Of a DNA stretch of 64,000 nucleotides, positions 36,957 through 46,024 are shown piece by piece (position 1 is the stretch's first letter; each line of letters opens with the position of its first letter). The stretch lies in NCBI RefSeq assembly GCF_000374425.1, contig NZ_KB894353.1, positions 227,581 to 291,580 of the forward strand, in the 5' to 3' direction. This DNA comes from Acinetobacter tjernbergiae DSM 14971 = CIP 107465 (GTDB taxonomy: Bacteria > Pseudomonadota > Gammaproteobacteria > Pseudomonadales > Moraxellaceae). A model generated the notes under the pieces. The model was given only the letters and a program-made list of their open reading frames with translations, was not told where the DNA came from and did no database searches. A program made the translations under genes and the position numbers.

Positions 36957-38282
36957 TTAAAGTTTTTTAGGTAAACGTACTAAAACTGATAACCCGCCTA
37001 AATCAAGGCTTCGGGATAAGATTAGGCTTCCACCTAATCGCTGTGTTGCCTTATCGACAATTGAAAGCCCCAAGCCACTCCCCACCTCTAAATGGTGATG
37101 CACCCGATAAAAGCGTTTTAAAACTTTATCATACTGTTCGGGGTCGATACCTACGCCACTATCCTCAATTTGGATACAGGCAAAATCATCACTATCGCTA
37201 TACACGGCAATATTAATGATACCTTGATCTGGCGTGTACTTAATCGCGTTATCAATCAGGTTAAAAATAATTGAATGTACAGTTGATTCAAGGCTTTGCA
37301 TTTCGATCAGATCATTACGCTCAAAACCCAAATCAATTTCTTTCTGCATAGCCAGATTAACAAGCTGTTCAACACAATTCAGTGCGACATCATTAAGACA
37401 AAACTGCGTATTTGGCTCTATCAAACTTAATGCAACATCTTGTTTTGCCAATGCCAATAACTGTGTGACCAAATGTTGTATACGAGCTAAGCCTTTACTC
37501 AAATTTTGTAAAGCTTCATGCTCAGGAAATTGGCTAATCAGAATCTTAGTTTGTAAATTTAATGCGGTGACGGGTGTCCGTAACTCATGCGCTGCATCGG
37601 CAATAAACTGCTTCTGCTCAGTTTGTGCATGTTGTATCCGTTCGAATAAATGATTCATTTCTTCGATCGTTGGGATGAGTTCTTGGGGATAATCATGACT
37701 ATCAATTGGGCTGAGGCCCTCTGAATCACGCCGCTTTAATTCTGTTTTAAAATCATCCAAAGGTTTCAAACTTAATCGAATAATAAAAGCTAAAACTAAA
37801 ATAGCGAAAGGTAATAAAACCACATAAGGAACAAACATACTCCCCGCCAATTCCCATGCAAATGATTGGCGTACTTCTTCTTGTTGACTCACCTGTATTT
37901 GATAATCTTTGAGCGGAATAACATAAGCACGCCATTTACCTTGCGGCGTGTCTTGACTATAAAAACCAGCTTGTTTTACAGGTGGAATCAATAAATGTGT
38001 CTGATGCCATAAATGGCTCTGATCTTTATATGCCCAAATATCAACTAGTAAGTCTTCTTCATGATAAGTTCGATGTAATTCAACTTTACTTGCAACTGTG
38101 GTTAAGGGCTGAGTTGTCGAACGTTCAGCCATGTATTGCATTTGCGTATCAAGGATTTCATCAACTTCATGCAACGCTGTTTTATAAGCAGTAAAAATTA
38201 ATAAACATCCAAGCAAAAAACTAAAGACCGATGTTCCCCAAACCAGCCTTTTTTTCAGTGAATATTGCTTAGATATTTTCAT
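36957..38282 (-). CDS. pmrB: Sensor histidine kinase PmrB
   Basis: A 441-aa inner-membrane kinase of the PmrAB two-component system. TM1 is about 12-32; a periplasmic loop runs about 33-145; TM2 (about 148-170) precedes HAMP. The phosphoacceptor is in FIADAAHELRTPVTAL (H232). The ATPase boxes are NLIDNAIKYTPDQG (N), DSGVGIDPEQ (G1) and GSGLGLSIVDKATQRLGG (G2). It phosphorylates PmrA. In A. baumannii, changes in this kinase raise pmrC expression and polymyxin resistance. It starts 6 bases after the pmrA stop. Confidence 0.96.
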   Translation of the reverse strand: MKISKQYSLKKRLVWGTSVFSFLLGCLLIFTAYKTALHEVDEILDTQMQYMAERSTTQPLTTVASKVELHRTYHEEDLLVDIWAYKDQSHLWHQTHLLIPPVKQAGFYSQDTPQGKWRAYVIPLKDYQIQVSQQEEVRQSFAWELAGSMFVPYVVLLPFAILVLAFIIRLSLKPLDDFKTELKRRDSEGLSPIDSHDYPQELIPTIEEMNHLFERIQHAQTEQKQFIADAAHELRTPVTALNLQTKILISQFPEHEALQNLSKGLARIQHLVTQLLALAKQDVALSLIEPNTQFCLNDVALNCVEQLVNLAMQKEIDLGFERNDLIEMQSLESTVHSIIFNLIDNAIKYTPDQGIINIAVYSDSDDFACIQIEDSGVGIDPEQYDKVLKRFYRVHHHLEVGSGLGLSIVDKATQRLGGSLILSRSLDLGGLSVLVRLPKKL

Positions 38283-38288
38283 AAATAT

Positions 38289-38966
38289 TTATGATTGTCC
38301 TAGTCGGTAGCCTAAACCACGAATTGTTCGAATAAAATCTTTACCTAGTTTGGCACGTAAATGATGTACATAGACTTCAATGGTATTACTGGTGACTTCA
38401 CTGTCAAAATCGTAAAGCTTGTCTTCAAGATTTGCTTTAGAAAAGATTTTATTCGGGTGCGTCACTAAGGGGATGAGAATCGCCCATTCACGATTTGATA
38501 ACTCAATCTGCTGACCTTTGAAGGTTGCTAAGTGTTGTTCTACATCTAAAATTAGATCACCATTTTTTAATAAATGTGCCTGATTCTTCAATTGAGATGT
38601 TTCAGCATGACCTCTACGCAATAACGCATGAATTCGAGCCAATAATTCATCAAACTCATAAGGTTTAATCAAGTAATCATCTGCCCCCTGATTTAACCCA
38701 TCTACACGATTTTGTAATTGATCCCTTGCTGAGATAATCAGTACAGGAAGTGAGCTACGCTGACGGATTTGTCTCAAAACCTGCATACCATCCATCAATG
38801 GCAAACCTAAATCAAGCAAGACCAAATCAAAACTTTGTTTGCCTAGTAAGGAAAGCCCATCAACCCCATTATTGACCCACTCTACCTCAAATTGATGGTA
38901 GCGCAACAGGGTCAATGTAGACTCTGCAATCATAAAATCATCTTCGATCATCAAGATTTTAGTCAT
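38289..38966 (-). CDS. pmrA: Response regulator PmrA
   Basis: A 225-aa OmpR/PhoB-family regulator. Receiver: D9-D10 acidic pocket, phosphoacceptor D52 in LVLLDLGLPLMDG, and the conserved Lys in YLIKPYEFDELLARI. The C-terminal winged helix ends with NTIEVYVHHLRAKLGKDFIRTIRGLGYRLGQS. Nearly identical in pattern to A. baumannii PmrA. Its binding pattern HTTAAD-N5-HTTAAD is found before pmrC (40676-40692) and before the PAP2 gene (35260-35276). It lies 14 bases downstream of pmrC. Confidence 0.97.
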   Translation of the reverse strand: MTKILMIEDDFMIAESTLTLLRYHQFEVEWVNNGVDGLSLLGKQSFDLVLLDLGLPLMDGMQVLRQIRQRSSLPVLIISARDQLQNRVDGLNQGADDYLIKPYEFDELLARIHALLRRGHAETSQLKNQAHLLKNGDLILDVEQHLATFKGQQIELSNREWAILIPLVTHPNKIFSKANLEDKLYDFDSEVTSNTIEVYVHHLRAKLGKDFIRTIRGLGYRLGQS

Positions 38967-38980
38967 GATTTCATCTCACT

Positions 38981-40621
38981 TTAAGGTTTAGAACATGTAG
39001 CTAACATGTCATTTTTAGGGTCAATGACTTGAGTTTTCACATCAAGTAAACTCAACATCGTTGGAAATAGGTTGTCTTGACTTAATTCACTTTTATTCTG
39101 TTGCGCTAAACATTTAATTTGTGGAGTTGCCTGTTTTTTCCAAAGGTCAGAGAACCACATAAACATCGGAACATGGGTTTGCTGAGTTGGTGCAATTGCA
39201 TAAGGCGCGCCATGTAAATACATACCACTCTCACCTGTCGACTCGCCATGATCAGATAAATACCACAAACCTGTTTCATATTGTGTTGCCGTTTTTAATG
39301 TTTCAATTAAAGAATCTAAAACATAATCTGTATACAACAACGTATTATCATAACTATTTAATAAAGCTTCACGCGAACATCCTTGAATCGCATTGGTATC
39401 ACACGTCGGTTTAAAAACTTTAAATGCTGCTGGAATACGTTTGTAATACGCAGGGCCATGACTGCCCATTTGGTGTAAAACAATTAAACGTGGACGGGTA
39501 TCGCCTTTAGGAATCGTTGCAAGATATGCTTTTAAACTCTCAATCAAAATATCATCGAAGCATTCTGCGTCTTGACACCATTTTTGTTGCAGTGGTTCAG
39601 GAATTTTAAATTGTTCAACCCGATCGCATGCTCCCTTACAACCCGAGTTATTATCAATCCATGTCACTTGATAGCCAGCACGTTTTGCAATATCTAACAA
39701 ACCTTCACGATGGCTCGCAAGTCGTTCATCATAATCTTCTCTCGGCATACCAGAGAACATACAAGGTACTGAAATTGCTGTTGCTGTACCACACGAACTG
39801 ACCTGAGAGAAATTAAGTAAATCCTGTTTCGACAGTTTTGGATTGGTATTTTTCGCATAGCCATTTAAAGAAAAGTTTTCCGCACGTGCTGTCTCACCTA
39901 CGACTAATACCATCAATTTAGGTAAAGTACTGCCATTCGCTTTTTGCATCACAGCATCTTCACCATAAGTGACAAGAGGTAATTTCTCTTTAGGCGCTTT
40001 CTTTTTATAATATGAAGCGAATGAAGCAATCATATTTTGCGGTGAAATCATGCCTTTTAAATCACGATTTTCACGGAAGATTGCCGCAAAATCGACATAG
40101 AACACAAATAATAATCCACCAACCAATGCTAAAGAAACAATTGAGGCCACTACTTTTTTGATGACTAGACGAACGATTGGCTCAGGCTTTAATTTAAGCA
40201 TTAAAATGGCAATGATCGGTAGCACCGTCATCCCCAATGTCCACACAACCAAATGCCATGACCATGTATCACGCGCCTCAGAAATATCGGTTTGCATTAA
40301 ATTCTGAACTTGATCTGAAGTAATCAACACACCTAAAGTATTTACGGCATATGAGGCAAATCCACCGATAAAAACTAAAGCAATCGCAATCGGCTTTGCT
40401 GTCCATTTCCAGTTTAAAAGCTGAAAAATAAAATTATATCCCGCAACAACCACCATAACTGATGCAACAACAAACAGTCCTGCTTTTATACCAGTATAAG
40501 GTGTAAGCGATTGGATTTTTTCATAAAAAGCGATATTTAGAAAAACACCCAACCATATTGCAAGCAATAGATTGAAAGCAAATAAGGATATCGATTTAGT
40601 CTTGAGTTTCTGTAGGAGCAT
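38981..40621 (-). CDS. pmrC: Lipid A phosphoethanolamine transferase PmrC (EptA)
   Basis: A 546-aa inner-membrane enzyme that transfers phosphoethanolamine from phosphatidylethanolamine to lipid A phosphate, lowering polymyxin binding. There are five N-terminal membrane helices and a periplasmic alkaline-phosphatase-like domain. The nucleophile is Thr244 in VVGETARAENFSLNGY. Zn ligands are in WYLSDHGESTGESGMYLHGAPYAIAPTQQTHVPM. YQVTWIDNNSGCKGACDRV and other paired cysteines form the usual disulfides. The ATG at 40621 with GAAG ahead is preferred to the GTG at 40630. It is the first gene of pmrCAB. Confidence 0.96.
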   Translation of the reverse strand: MLLQKLKTKSISLFAFNLLLAIWLGVFLNIAFYEKIQSLTPYTGIKAGLFVVASVMVVVAGYNFIFQLLNWKWTAKPIAIALVFIGGFASYAVNTLGVLITSDQVQNLMQTDISEARDTWSWHLVVWTLGMTVLPIIAILMLKLKPEPIVRLVIKKVVASIVSLALVGGLLFVFYVDFAAIFRENRDLKGMISPQNMIASFASYYKKKAPKEKLPLVTYGEDAVMQKANGSTLPKLMVLVVGETARAENFSLNGYAKNTNPKLSKQDLLNFSQVSSCGTATAISVPCMFSGMPREDYDERLASHREGLLDIAKRAGYQVTWIDNNSGCKGACDRVEQFKIPEPLQQKWCQDAECFDDILIESLKAYLATIPKGDTRPRLIVLHQMGSHGPAYYKRIPAAFKVFKPTCDTNAIQGCSREALLNSYDNTLLYTDYVLDSLIETLKTATQYETGLWYLSDHGESTGESGMYLHGAPYAIAPTQQTHVPMFMWFSDLWKKQATPQIKCLAQQNKSELSQDNLFPTMLSLLDVKTQVIDPKNDMLATCSKP

Positions 40622-40675
40622 GATCTTCACAATCTGAAAATAAATTTCTTAGCTTCGTTAAGATAAGAATAAAAA

Positions 40676-40692
40676 CTTAAAAATGACTTAAA
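40676..40692 (-). promoter_or_regulatory. PmrA box of the pmrCAB promoter
   Basis: On the minus strand TTTAAG-TCATT-TTTAAG is a perfect HTTAAD-N5-HTTAAD PmrA box. It ends 54 bases before the pmrC start. This fits positive autoregulation of pmrCAB by phosphorylated PmrA. Confidence 0.8.
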
Positions 40693-40860
40693 CTAAATAA
40701 TTGAGACTTAACAAAACTATGGATCAATCTCTATATATGAAAGTGTGAATTGAAAATGACTTTTCTTTACTTTCTCATCTATAAATGATCTTCATCTTCT
40801 TGTCTGAAATCATCTTATTCAGTTAAATTATTAGATGACAGCATAATGAAATAGAAATAA

Positions 40861-40897
40861 AAAAACACCCTCTAAGCGAAACTTAGAGGGTGTTTTT
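40861..40897 (-). terminator. Terminator of the porin gene
   Basis: AAAAACACCCTCTAAG (40861-40876), CGAAA, CTTAGAGGGTGTTTTT (40882-40897) is a perfect 16-bp stem just after the porin stop on the minus strand. Confidence 0.92.
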
Positions 40898-40910
40898 AGA
40901 TATTAAGATA

Positions 40911-42026
40911 TTAGAATTTGAATTCTAGTCCCAACCCAGCTACAGGTTGTTTATCTTTTTTATCGGCTTGCTCAAGTGTTAAATAACCTGCGTAACCATA
41001 GGTTTTAACTTGTTTATTAAAGGCATAGTCTACACCACCAATAATTTGCTTAGCTTTAAAATCAGCAGTGTTATTTTTAAAACTGGTATCATTTTGGCTA
41101 TATTGACCTTTTACAGTCCAACTTTTCGCTTGTGGAATATTATATTCCGCACCAAGTAACCAACCTTGAGCATCATCAATATTCTCAGATCCAGCAGCGT
41201 TACCTAATGCTTTTTCGACTTCAGATGTTTGATAAAGTGCTTTTAATGCTAAACCTTCCACAGGATTCAAACGACCAATTACACGAACCGTATTTGCAGC
41301 AGCAAATAATGAACTTCCTGTAATAGCCTTATCAGAAGCATTGAGAATACCGCGTCCTAAGAAATTACTAGGAATCGCTTTATCATATCCAATGCCAGCA
41401 ACCAATAATCGGCTTTCAAAGCTTGCAGATGCTGACCAAGAATCACCTAATCCACGCCCATCAACCTTCGCAACGCCGGCTTTACTATTATCAATACCTG
41501 TTGCTTCACCCGTTGCCAACAAAGCATTTACTTTAATCGCACCATCTAATACAGGTACTTTTACCGCTGGAGATTCATAAACAACGACATTGCTAATACG
41601 ATTTTCACCAGTGAAAATACCATTCACATCAGCTTTATTTGCAACATAGTTATTAAAAGTATCAACAACACTCGATAATTGTTTAACTGGAGTATCATGT
41701 ACGCCAATTTTAATTGTACCTAATTGACTGTCTTTTAAACCAACAAATCGGTTTCGTTGCGTCCAATCAGTGCTATCACCATCAGCACTCAATCCCCACT
41801 CTGCAGCATACACAGCACTTAAACGATCTGTTAGTTTTTCATCGCCTTTAATCCCAATAAACGAACTATTTGAGCTGATTTCCCAAACATCTCGATTAGC
41901 CGTCTTTGCATTCTTTTCTGGTAAATAATCAACACTGGCATCAATCTCACCATAGATTGTTGGTGCTGCAAATGTTGAAGTTGCGAGTAAACCAAGCACT
42001 GCTGCTGTTACAATTTTGATTTTCAT
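40911..42026 (-). CDS. Outer-membrane porin (Gram-negative porin family)
   Basis: A 371-aa beta-barrel protein. The signal peptide is MKIKIVTAAVLGLLATSTFA, cut before APTIYGEIDASVDY. SSFIGIKGDEKLTDRLSAVYAAEWGL, QRNRFVGLKDSQLGTIKIGVHDTPVKQLSSVVDTFNN and the last strand ending PVAGLGLEFKF (C-terminal Phe for BAM recognition) are classical trimeric porin features. Substrate specificity is unknown. Strong own terminator; single gene. Confidence 0.92.
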   Translation of the reverse strand: MKIKIVTAAVLGLLATSTFAAPTIYGEIDASVDYLPEKNAKTANRDVWEISSNSSFIGIKGDEKLTDRLSAVYAAEWGLSADGDSTDWTQRNRFVGLKDSQLGTIKIGVHDTPVKQLSSVVDTFNNYVANKADVNGIFTGENRISNVVVYESPAVKVPVLDGAIKVNALLATGEATGIDNSKAGVAKVDGRGLGDSWSASASFESRLLVAGIGYDKAIPSNFLGRGILNASDKAITGSSLFAAANTVRVIGRLNPVEGLALKALYQTSEVEKALGNAAGSENIDDAQGWLLGAEYNIPQAKSWTVKGQYSQNDTSFKNNTADFKAKQIIGGVDYAFNKQVKTYGYAGYLTLEQADKKDKQPVAGLGLEFKF

Positions 42027-42361
42027 TGTTTACGTCCTAGCTAAATTTGTAACAAATCCTACACATTAACTTTATATGACAAAACGATTAAAATCTTATT
42101 TATTTATTCTATTTTCGACTAAAGTTTAATTTTTATACGTATTAAACACCTATTAAAAATCAGATTAGAAAACAAATTTATCAATAAATATCAATATATT
42201 GAAACAAAAATAAACAATACTATTCAATAAAAATTACTTATTCATAAAAATGGTATTTCTAAGAGGAGTCTGTACTTTAGTCGATAAGTGATCAAAACAA
42301 TTGCCTTAATTTATTTCAAAAAATAAAAAAACACCCATAAATTTGTAATAAAAATCTATTT
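42027..42361. other. AT-rich intergenic region upstream of the porin
   Basis: About 335 bases, very AT-rich, that must hold the porin promoter and the 3' end region of the MFS gene. No ORF, hairpin or repeat stands out. Confidence 0.4.
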
Positions 42362-43609
42362 TTACCTTGTATTATTTTTCCAATAAAAAATAGGCAATAA
42401 ACATAAAATAGAAATCATAACAATGATGAGCAAATAGTGGTAGTAACCCGCTAGATCGCCAATAATGCCACTTCCTAAATACAATAAACCACTTATTGTC
42501 GCCATAATAGAAACTTGAAAAGTGAAATCTGTACCTGCAGATTGTTTACGGCTGTATTGCATAATCAAGGTTAACATTACAACCAACAACATGGCTGAGC
42601 ATGCATCTTCAAATGCATTTACGCTATACAACCAAAATGGAGCGATCGAAGCGTTAAATTCATAACCATAAGCAATGACAGTATAAGCCGCTAAACTGAT
42701 AATTTTCAAAATAGAAAATACAATTAAGCAATTCACTCTTGAAAAATGTTTTAACAATAGCCCAGCAATCCCTGCACCTATCAGTGCTGCAACTGCACCA
42801 AATATGGTAATAAAAATACCAATCTGGCTAAAATTTAACCCCATATCTACCATCAGCGGTTTTAATAAAGGCCCTGCTAAACCATCAGCAACTTTAAAAC
42901 TCAACAAAACCATTAACCACGTTTCTAACTCTTTAGAAGACGTAAAATAATTGAGATATTTTTTGATGGCTTGGCTAAATGAAAGAGGAGTCTTTTGATC
43001 TGCAATATTTTTCACTGCATGTATAGGTTCTCGATAGAACAAAACAGGTACGGTATTCAAAAAAACCAGCCCAGCTAAAACTAAAAAAGTTTTCTGCCAG
43101 TCCAACCAATCTAAACACCACAACACCGCCCCACCGCCCACAATAAACCCTAGACGCGAGCCAATCACTTGAAAGGTATTGCCCCAATGCTGTTGATCAT
43201 TTTTGAGTAAATTGACAGCTAAGGCATCTGTCGCAATATCTTGAGTGGCACCTGTCAAATTCATCAGAAAAAGTAAGGCAAAGAAAATAAATAAATAACT
43301 GGGTTGATCAAGTGCTTGAATAGGGAAAAAAGACAGGATGATGAGAATCAAAACACTGGATAATTGCGTTGGAATAATCCAACTACGATAGTGCCCTAAA
43401 CGAGAAAGCGCAAAACGATCAACATAAGGTGCCCAAAAGATTTTGATTGACCACGGCAACATCAGCAAACCAAAACCACCGATATGCGCCAAAGAAACGC
43501 CTTGCGCTCTTAAAATCACAGGTAAAGCATGGGTCATAAAACCAACAGGCAATCCCTGTGCCCAATATAGAGAAAACAATAAAATGTAAATCTGTCGAAG
43601 ATTAAGCAT
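42362..43609 (-). CDS. MFS transporter (AmpG / acetyl-CoA-transporter-like)
   Basis: A 415-aa carrier with twelve membrane helices. The N-terminus IYILLFSLYWAQGLPVGFMTHALPVILRAQGVSLAHIGGFGLLMLPWSIKIFWAPYVDRF resembles the PAT/AmpG subgroup ('GlPyg......lp..L...G.....ig......lp...Kf.wAPlvDr'). LMNLTGATQDIATDALAVNLL is the second hallmark. AmpG imports anhydromuropeptides, but this protein is shorter and its substrate is uncertain. Confidence 0.85.
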   Translation of the reverse strand: MLNLRQIYILLFSLYWAQGLPVGFMTHALPVILRAQGVSLAHIGGFGLLMLPWSIKIFWAPYVDRFALSRLGHYRSWIIPTQLSSVLILIILSFFPIQALDQPSYLFIFFALLFLMNLTGATQDIATDALAVNLLKNDQQHWGNTFQVIGSRLGFIVGGGAVLWCLDWLDWQKTFLVLAGLVFLNTVPVLFYREPIHAVKNIADQKTPLSFSQAIKKYLNYFTSSKELETWLMVLLSFKVADGLAGPLLKPLMVDMGLNFSQIGIFITIFGAVAALIGAGIAGLLLKHFSRVNCLIVFSILKIISLAAYTVIAYGYEFNASIAPFWLYSVNAFEDACSAMLLVVMLTLIMQYSRKQSAGTDFTFQVSIMATISGLLYLGSGIIGDLAGYYHYLLIIVMISILCLLPIFYWKNNTR

Positions 43610-43754
43610 TTAGAGTTTTCCATAACAGCACAATAAGGGGGCTTAAGTATCCAATCCTTTCATTCATCTGGCAATAAAATCTTAGTTTTTGCCAATGCAG
43701 TGTATGTCATGAATGTTTAACATCAATTGTAGTTGTCATCATAATTCTGAATTT

Positions 43755-44381
43755 ATGTCACAATATTTTCCAGATCTCCCTCCTTTAGTTCCTCAACGTG
43801 GGACAGCATTTAGCCGAGCCTTGTGTCGAAAACTGTTTCTAACTCAAGGTTGGACAGTGGTAGGCGAAATTCCTAATTTAGCCAAAGCGGTTGCAATTAT
43901 TTCTCCCCATACCTCAAATATTGACGGTTGGTATGGTTTTCTAGCGATTGGTGGTCTTGGTTTAAAAGTGACCGTTCTCGGCAAAGATACTTTATTTAAA
44001 CCACCATTTAAGCCGCTTCTAGATTGGGCGGGTCTCATTCCTGTTCATCGAGATAGTGCGCATGGTCTGACAGAACAAGTGGTCGCAACCATTCAAAAAT
44101 ATGACAAAATTTGGGTGGGTATGGCACCAGAAGGAACACGTAAAAAAGCTGAAAAAATAAAAAGTGGTTTCTATCATATTGCCCATGCAGCGGGAATTCC
44201 AATTGTGATGTTTGCCTTTGACTATGATCACAAGATCATTTACTGCTTAGGTGCATTCACGCCAACAGGTCATTATCAACATGATCTTGAACAAATCATG
44301 CAACGTTACGTCGGTCATTTCTCTCCCAAGAATCCACACTGGCTTGCAGAACCATTACAAAAACTTGTGAAAAAGAACTAG
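43755..44381 (+). CDS. Lysophospholipid acyltransferase-family protein (PlsC-like)
   Basis: A 208-aa membrane-associated acyltransferase. ISPHTSNIDGWYGF holds the catalytic H-x4-D (HTSNID); LGKDTLFKPPFKPLLDWAGLIPVHRD and MAPEGTRKKAEKIKSGFYHIAHAAGIPIV hold the remaining PlsC motifs (F-x-x-R-like and EGTR). It would acylate a lysophospholipid or similar glycerolipid. An in-frame ATG at 43713 would add a Cys/His-rich 14-residue leader (MFNINCSCHHNSEF); neither start has a strong ribosome site, and 43755 better fits the family. Confidence 0.88.
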   Translation: MSQYFPDLPPLVPQRGTAFSRALCRKLFLTQGWTVVGEIPNLAKAVAIISPHTSNIDGWYGFLAIGGLGLKVTVLGKDTLFKPPFKPLLDWAGLIPVHRDSAHGLTEQVVATIQKYDKIWVGMAPEGTRKKAEKIKSGFYHIAHAAGIPIVMFAFDYDHKIIYCLGAFTPTGHYQHDLEQIMQRYVGHFSPKNPHWLAEPLQKLVKKN

Positions 44382-44443
44382 AAAATTAGGGGTAAATCTG
44401 CTCTGATGTGACCATCTTTTTGTATATTTTATCTCCATTTCAT

Positions 44444-45361
44444 ATGAAAATTGCTCGACTGTCTTGCTTTGCACTTCTTAGCTTAGCTTTATTTGGTTGT
44501 GATCAAACCGCAAAGAAAACTCCCCCAACAACAGCGATTAAAGCACGTGAACCTGTCATTGCATTGGCTTTAGGTGGCGGTGGTGCAAAAGGCTTTGCCC
44601 ATATCGGTGTGATTAAAGTGTTAGAGTCACATGGGATTAAAGCGAAAATTGTCACAGGTACTAGCGCAGGTAGTTTTGTGGGCAGTATTTATGCCAGTGG
44701 TCAAACACCATATCAAATGCAGAATCTTGCATTAAAACTACAAGAATCAGACTTACGTGATTTAACGTTGAATAGCCAAGGCATTATTTTGGGTCAAAAA
44801 CTGCAAAACTATGTGAACAGCCAAGTCGGCAATAAACCAATTGAGAAATTCCCAATTCGTTTTGCTGCTGTAGCGACACGTTTAGACAATGGTAAAAAAG
44901 CCGAGTTTATTAAAGGGAATGCAGGTCAAGCAGTACGGGCTTCTTGTAGTATTCCAAACGTCTTTGTCCCTGCGGTGATTGGGAATACTAAATATGTAGA
45001 TGGTGGTTTAGTCAGTCCAATTCCTGTTAAAACAGCGAAAGATATGGGTGCTGATATTGTGATTGCTGTTGATATTTCTGCACGCCCAACTGGTGACAAA
45101 CCATTAAGCATGTGGGGATTATTAGACCAAACCATTAATATTATGGGACAACAAAGTATTAATGAAGAATTGAGCCAAGCGAATGTGGTGATCCAGCCTA
45201 AAGTAGGTCATTTAGGTGTGCTTGATCTTAAATCAAGTAATCAAGCGATCTTAGAAGGTGAAAAATCGGCTCAAGCAAAGATTACCGCAATTCAAAATGC
45301 GATTACAGCATTTAAGAAATCCCCTGCTGCTTTTAAACCTGCTTCTCGTTCTAAATTCTAA
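44444..45361 (+). CDS. Patatin-like phospholipase lipoprotein
   Basis: A 305-aa lipoprotein: signal peptide and lipobox LALFGC (Cys19), then a patatin domain. The oxyanion loop is LALGGGGAKGFAHIG (about 41-55), the nucleophile Ser74 is in TGTSAGSFVG and the catalytic Asp186 is in YVDGGLVSPIP. It is a RssA-type serine hydrolase probably anchored to a periplasm-facing membrane leaflet. ATG 44444 is chosen over GTG 44408 because it starts the signal peptide. It follows the acyltransferase by 62 bases, so the pair may act on the same envelope lipids. Confidence 0.9.
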   Translation: MKIARLSCFALLSLALFGCDQTAKKTPPTTAIKAREPVIALALGGGGAKGFAHIGVIKVLESHGIKAKIVTGTSAGSFVGSIYASGQTPYQMQNLALKLQESDLRDLTLNSQGIILGQKLQNYVNSQVGNKPIEKFPIRFAAVATRLDNGKKAEFIKGNAGQAVRASCSIPNVFVPAVIGNTKYVDGGLVSPIPVKTAKDMGADIVIAVDISARPTGDKPLSMWGLLDQTINIMGQQSINEELSQANVVIQPKVGHLGVLDLKSSNQAILEGEKSAQAKITAIQNAITAFKKSPAAFKPASRSKF

Positions 45362-45450
45362 AAATAATCTTGAAGGGCTACTGGTATTTGATCGCTACTT
45401 GCCATCTGAGCAAGATTCTTGATGACCACCAGCCCTAAATTCTAAAAAAA
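45350..45450. repeat. Short duplication and inverted repeat after the patatin gene
   Basis: CTAAATTCTAAAAA occurs at the end of the patatin gene (about 45352-45365) and again about 83 bases downstream (about 45436-45449). Between them AGGGCTACTGGT and ACCACCAGCCCT can pair at 10 of 12 positions. It looks like a small local duplication or a decayed mobile palindrome. Confidence 0.4.
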
Positions 45451-45544
45451 CAATCATTGTATATTCATCAAGATAATGATCTGCTAGAGTGCTAGAGGTG
45501 AATGTTTTTTCACCTCCATTCAGTTTAATGATGTGAGCAAATCT

Positions 45545-46006
45545 ATGGAATTTGTAGTTGAGCCGTGGCACTGGTTTGTATTAGGAATTTTACTGATTCT
45601 TTCAGAATTGATTCTGACCGCTTTTGCTGCGTTATGGTTTGGTATAGCAGCAGTGATGGTCTGCATTTTACTATGGCTTTTCCCAATGATGGGCTTTACC
45701 ACCCAAGTGATTACTTGGGGGATTTTATCTATTTTATGTACGATTCTTTGGTTCAAATTTATCAAACCACTTTCTATCGATAAAACCAAAGCAGGGCTTC
45801 CTCGTGAAGCAACCATCGGTCAAGTGGGTATGGTCATTCAAACGGGACTGAATCATGGGCAAATTATCGTCCGTTTTTCGATGCCTGTTTTAGGTTCTGA
45901 TGAATGGAATTGCCGTTGTGCTGTTCCAGTACAAGTCGGTGATCGCGTTCGAGTAATTGATATTTTGGGTAATGATTTAGTCGTTCAACCGCATAGCAAC
46001 TCATAA
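45545..46006 (+). CDS. NfeD-family membrane protein (short form)
   Basis: A 153-aa protein: two to three hydrophobic helices (about 8-75) and a C-terminal OB-fold (PREATIGQVGMVIQTGLNHGQIIVRFSMPVLGSDEWNCRCAVPVQVGDRVRVIDILGNDLVVQP), which is the NfeD beta-barrel. NfeD proteins work with SPFH partners in membrane microdomains; the SPFH gene follows after 18 bases. ATG 45545 is preferred to GTG 45533. Confidence 0.9.
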   Translation: MEFVVEPWHWFVLGILLILSELILTAFAALWFGIAAVMVCILLWLFPMMGFTTQVITWGILSILCTILWFKFIKPLSIDKTKAGLPREATIGQVGMVIQTGLNHGQIIVRFSMPVLGSDEWNCRCAVPVQVGDRVRVIDILGNDLVVQPHSNS

Positions 46007-46024
46007 ACATAAAGAGGGTTTCCA

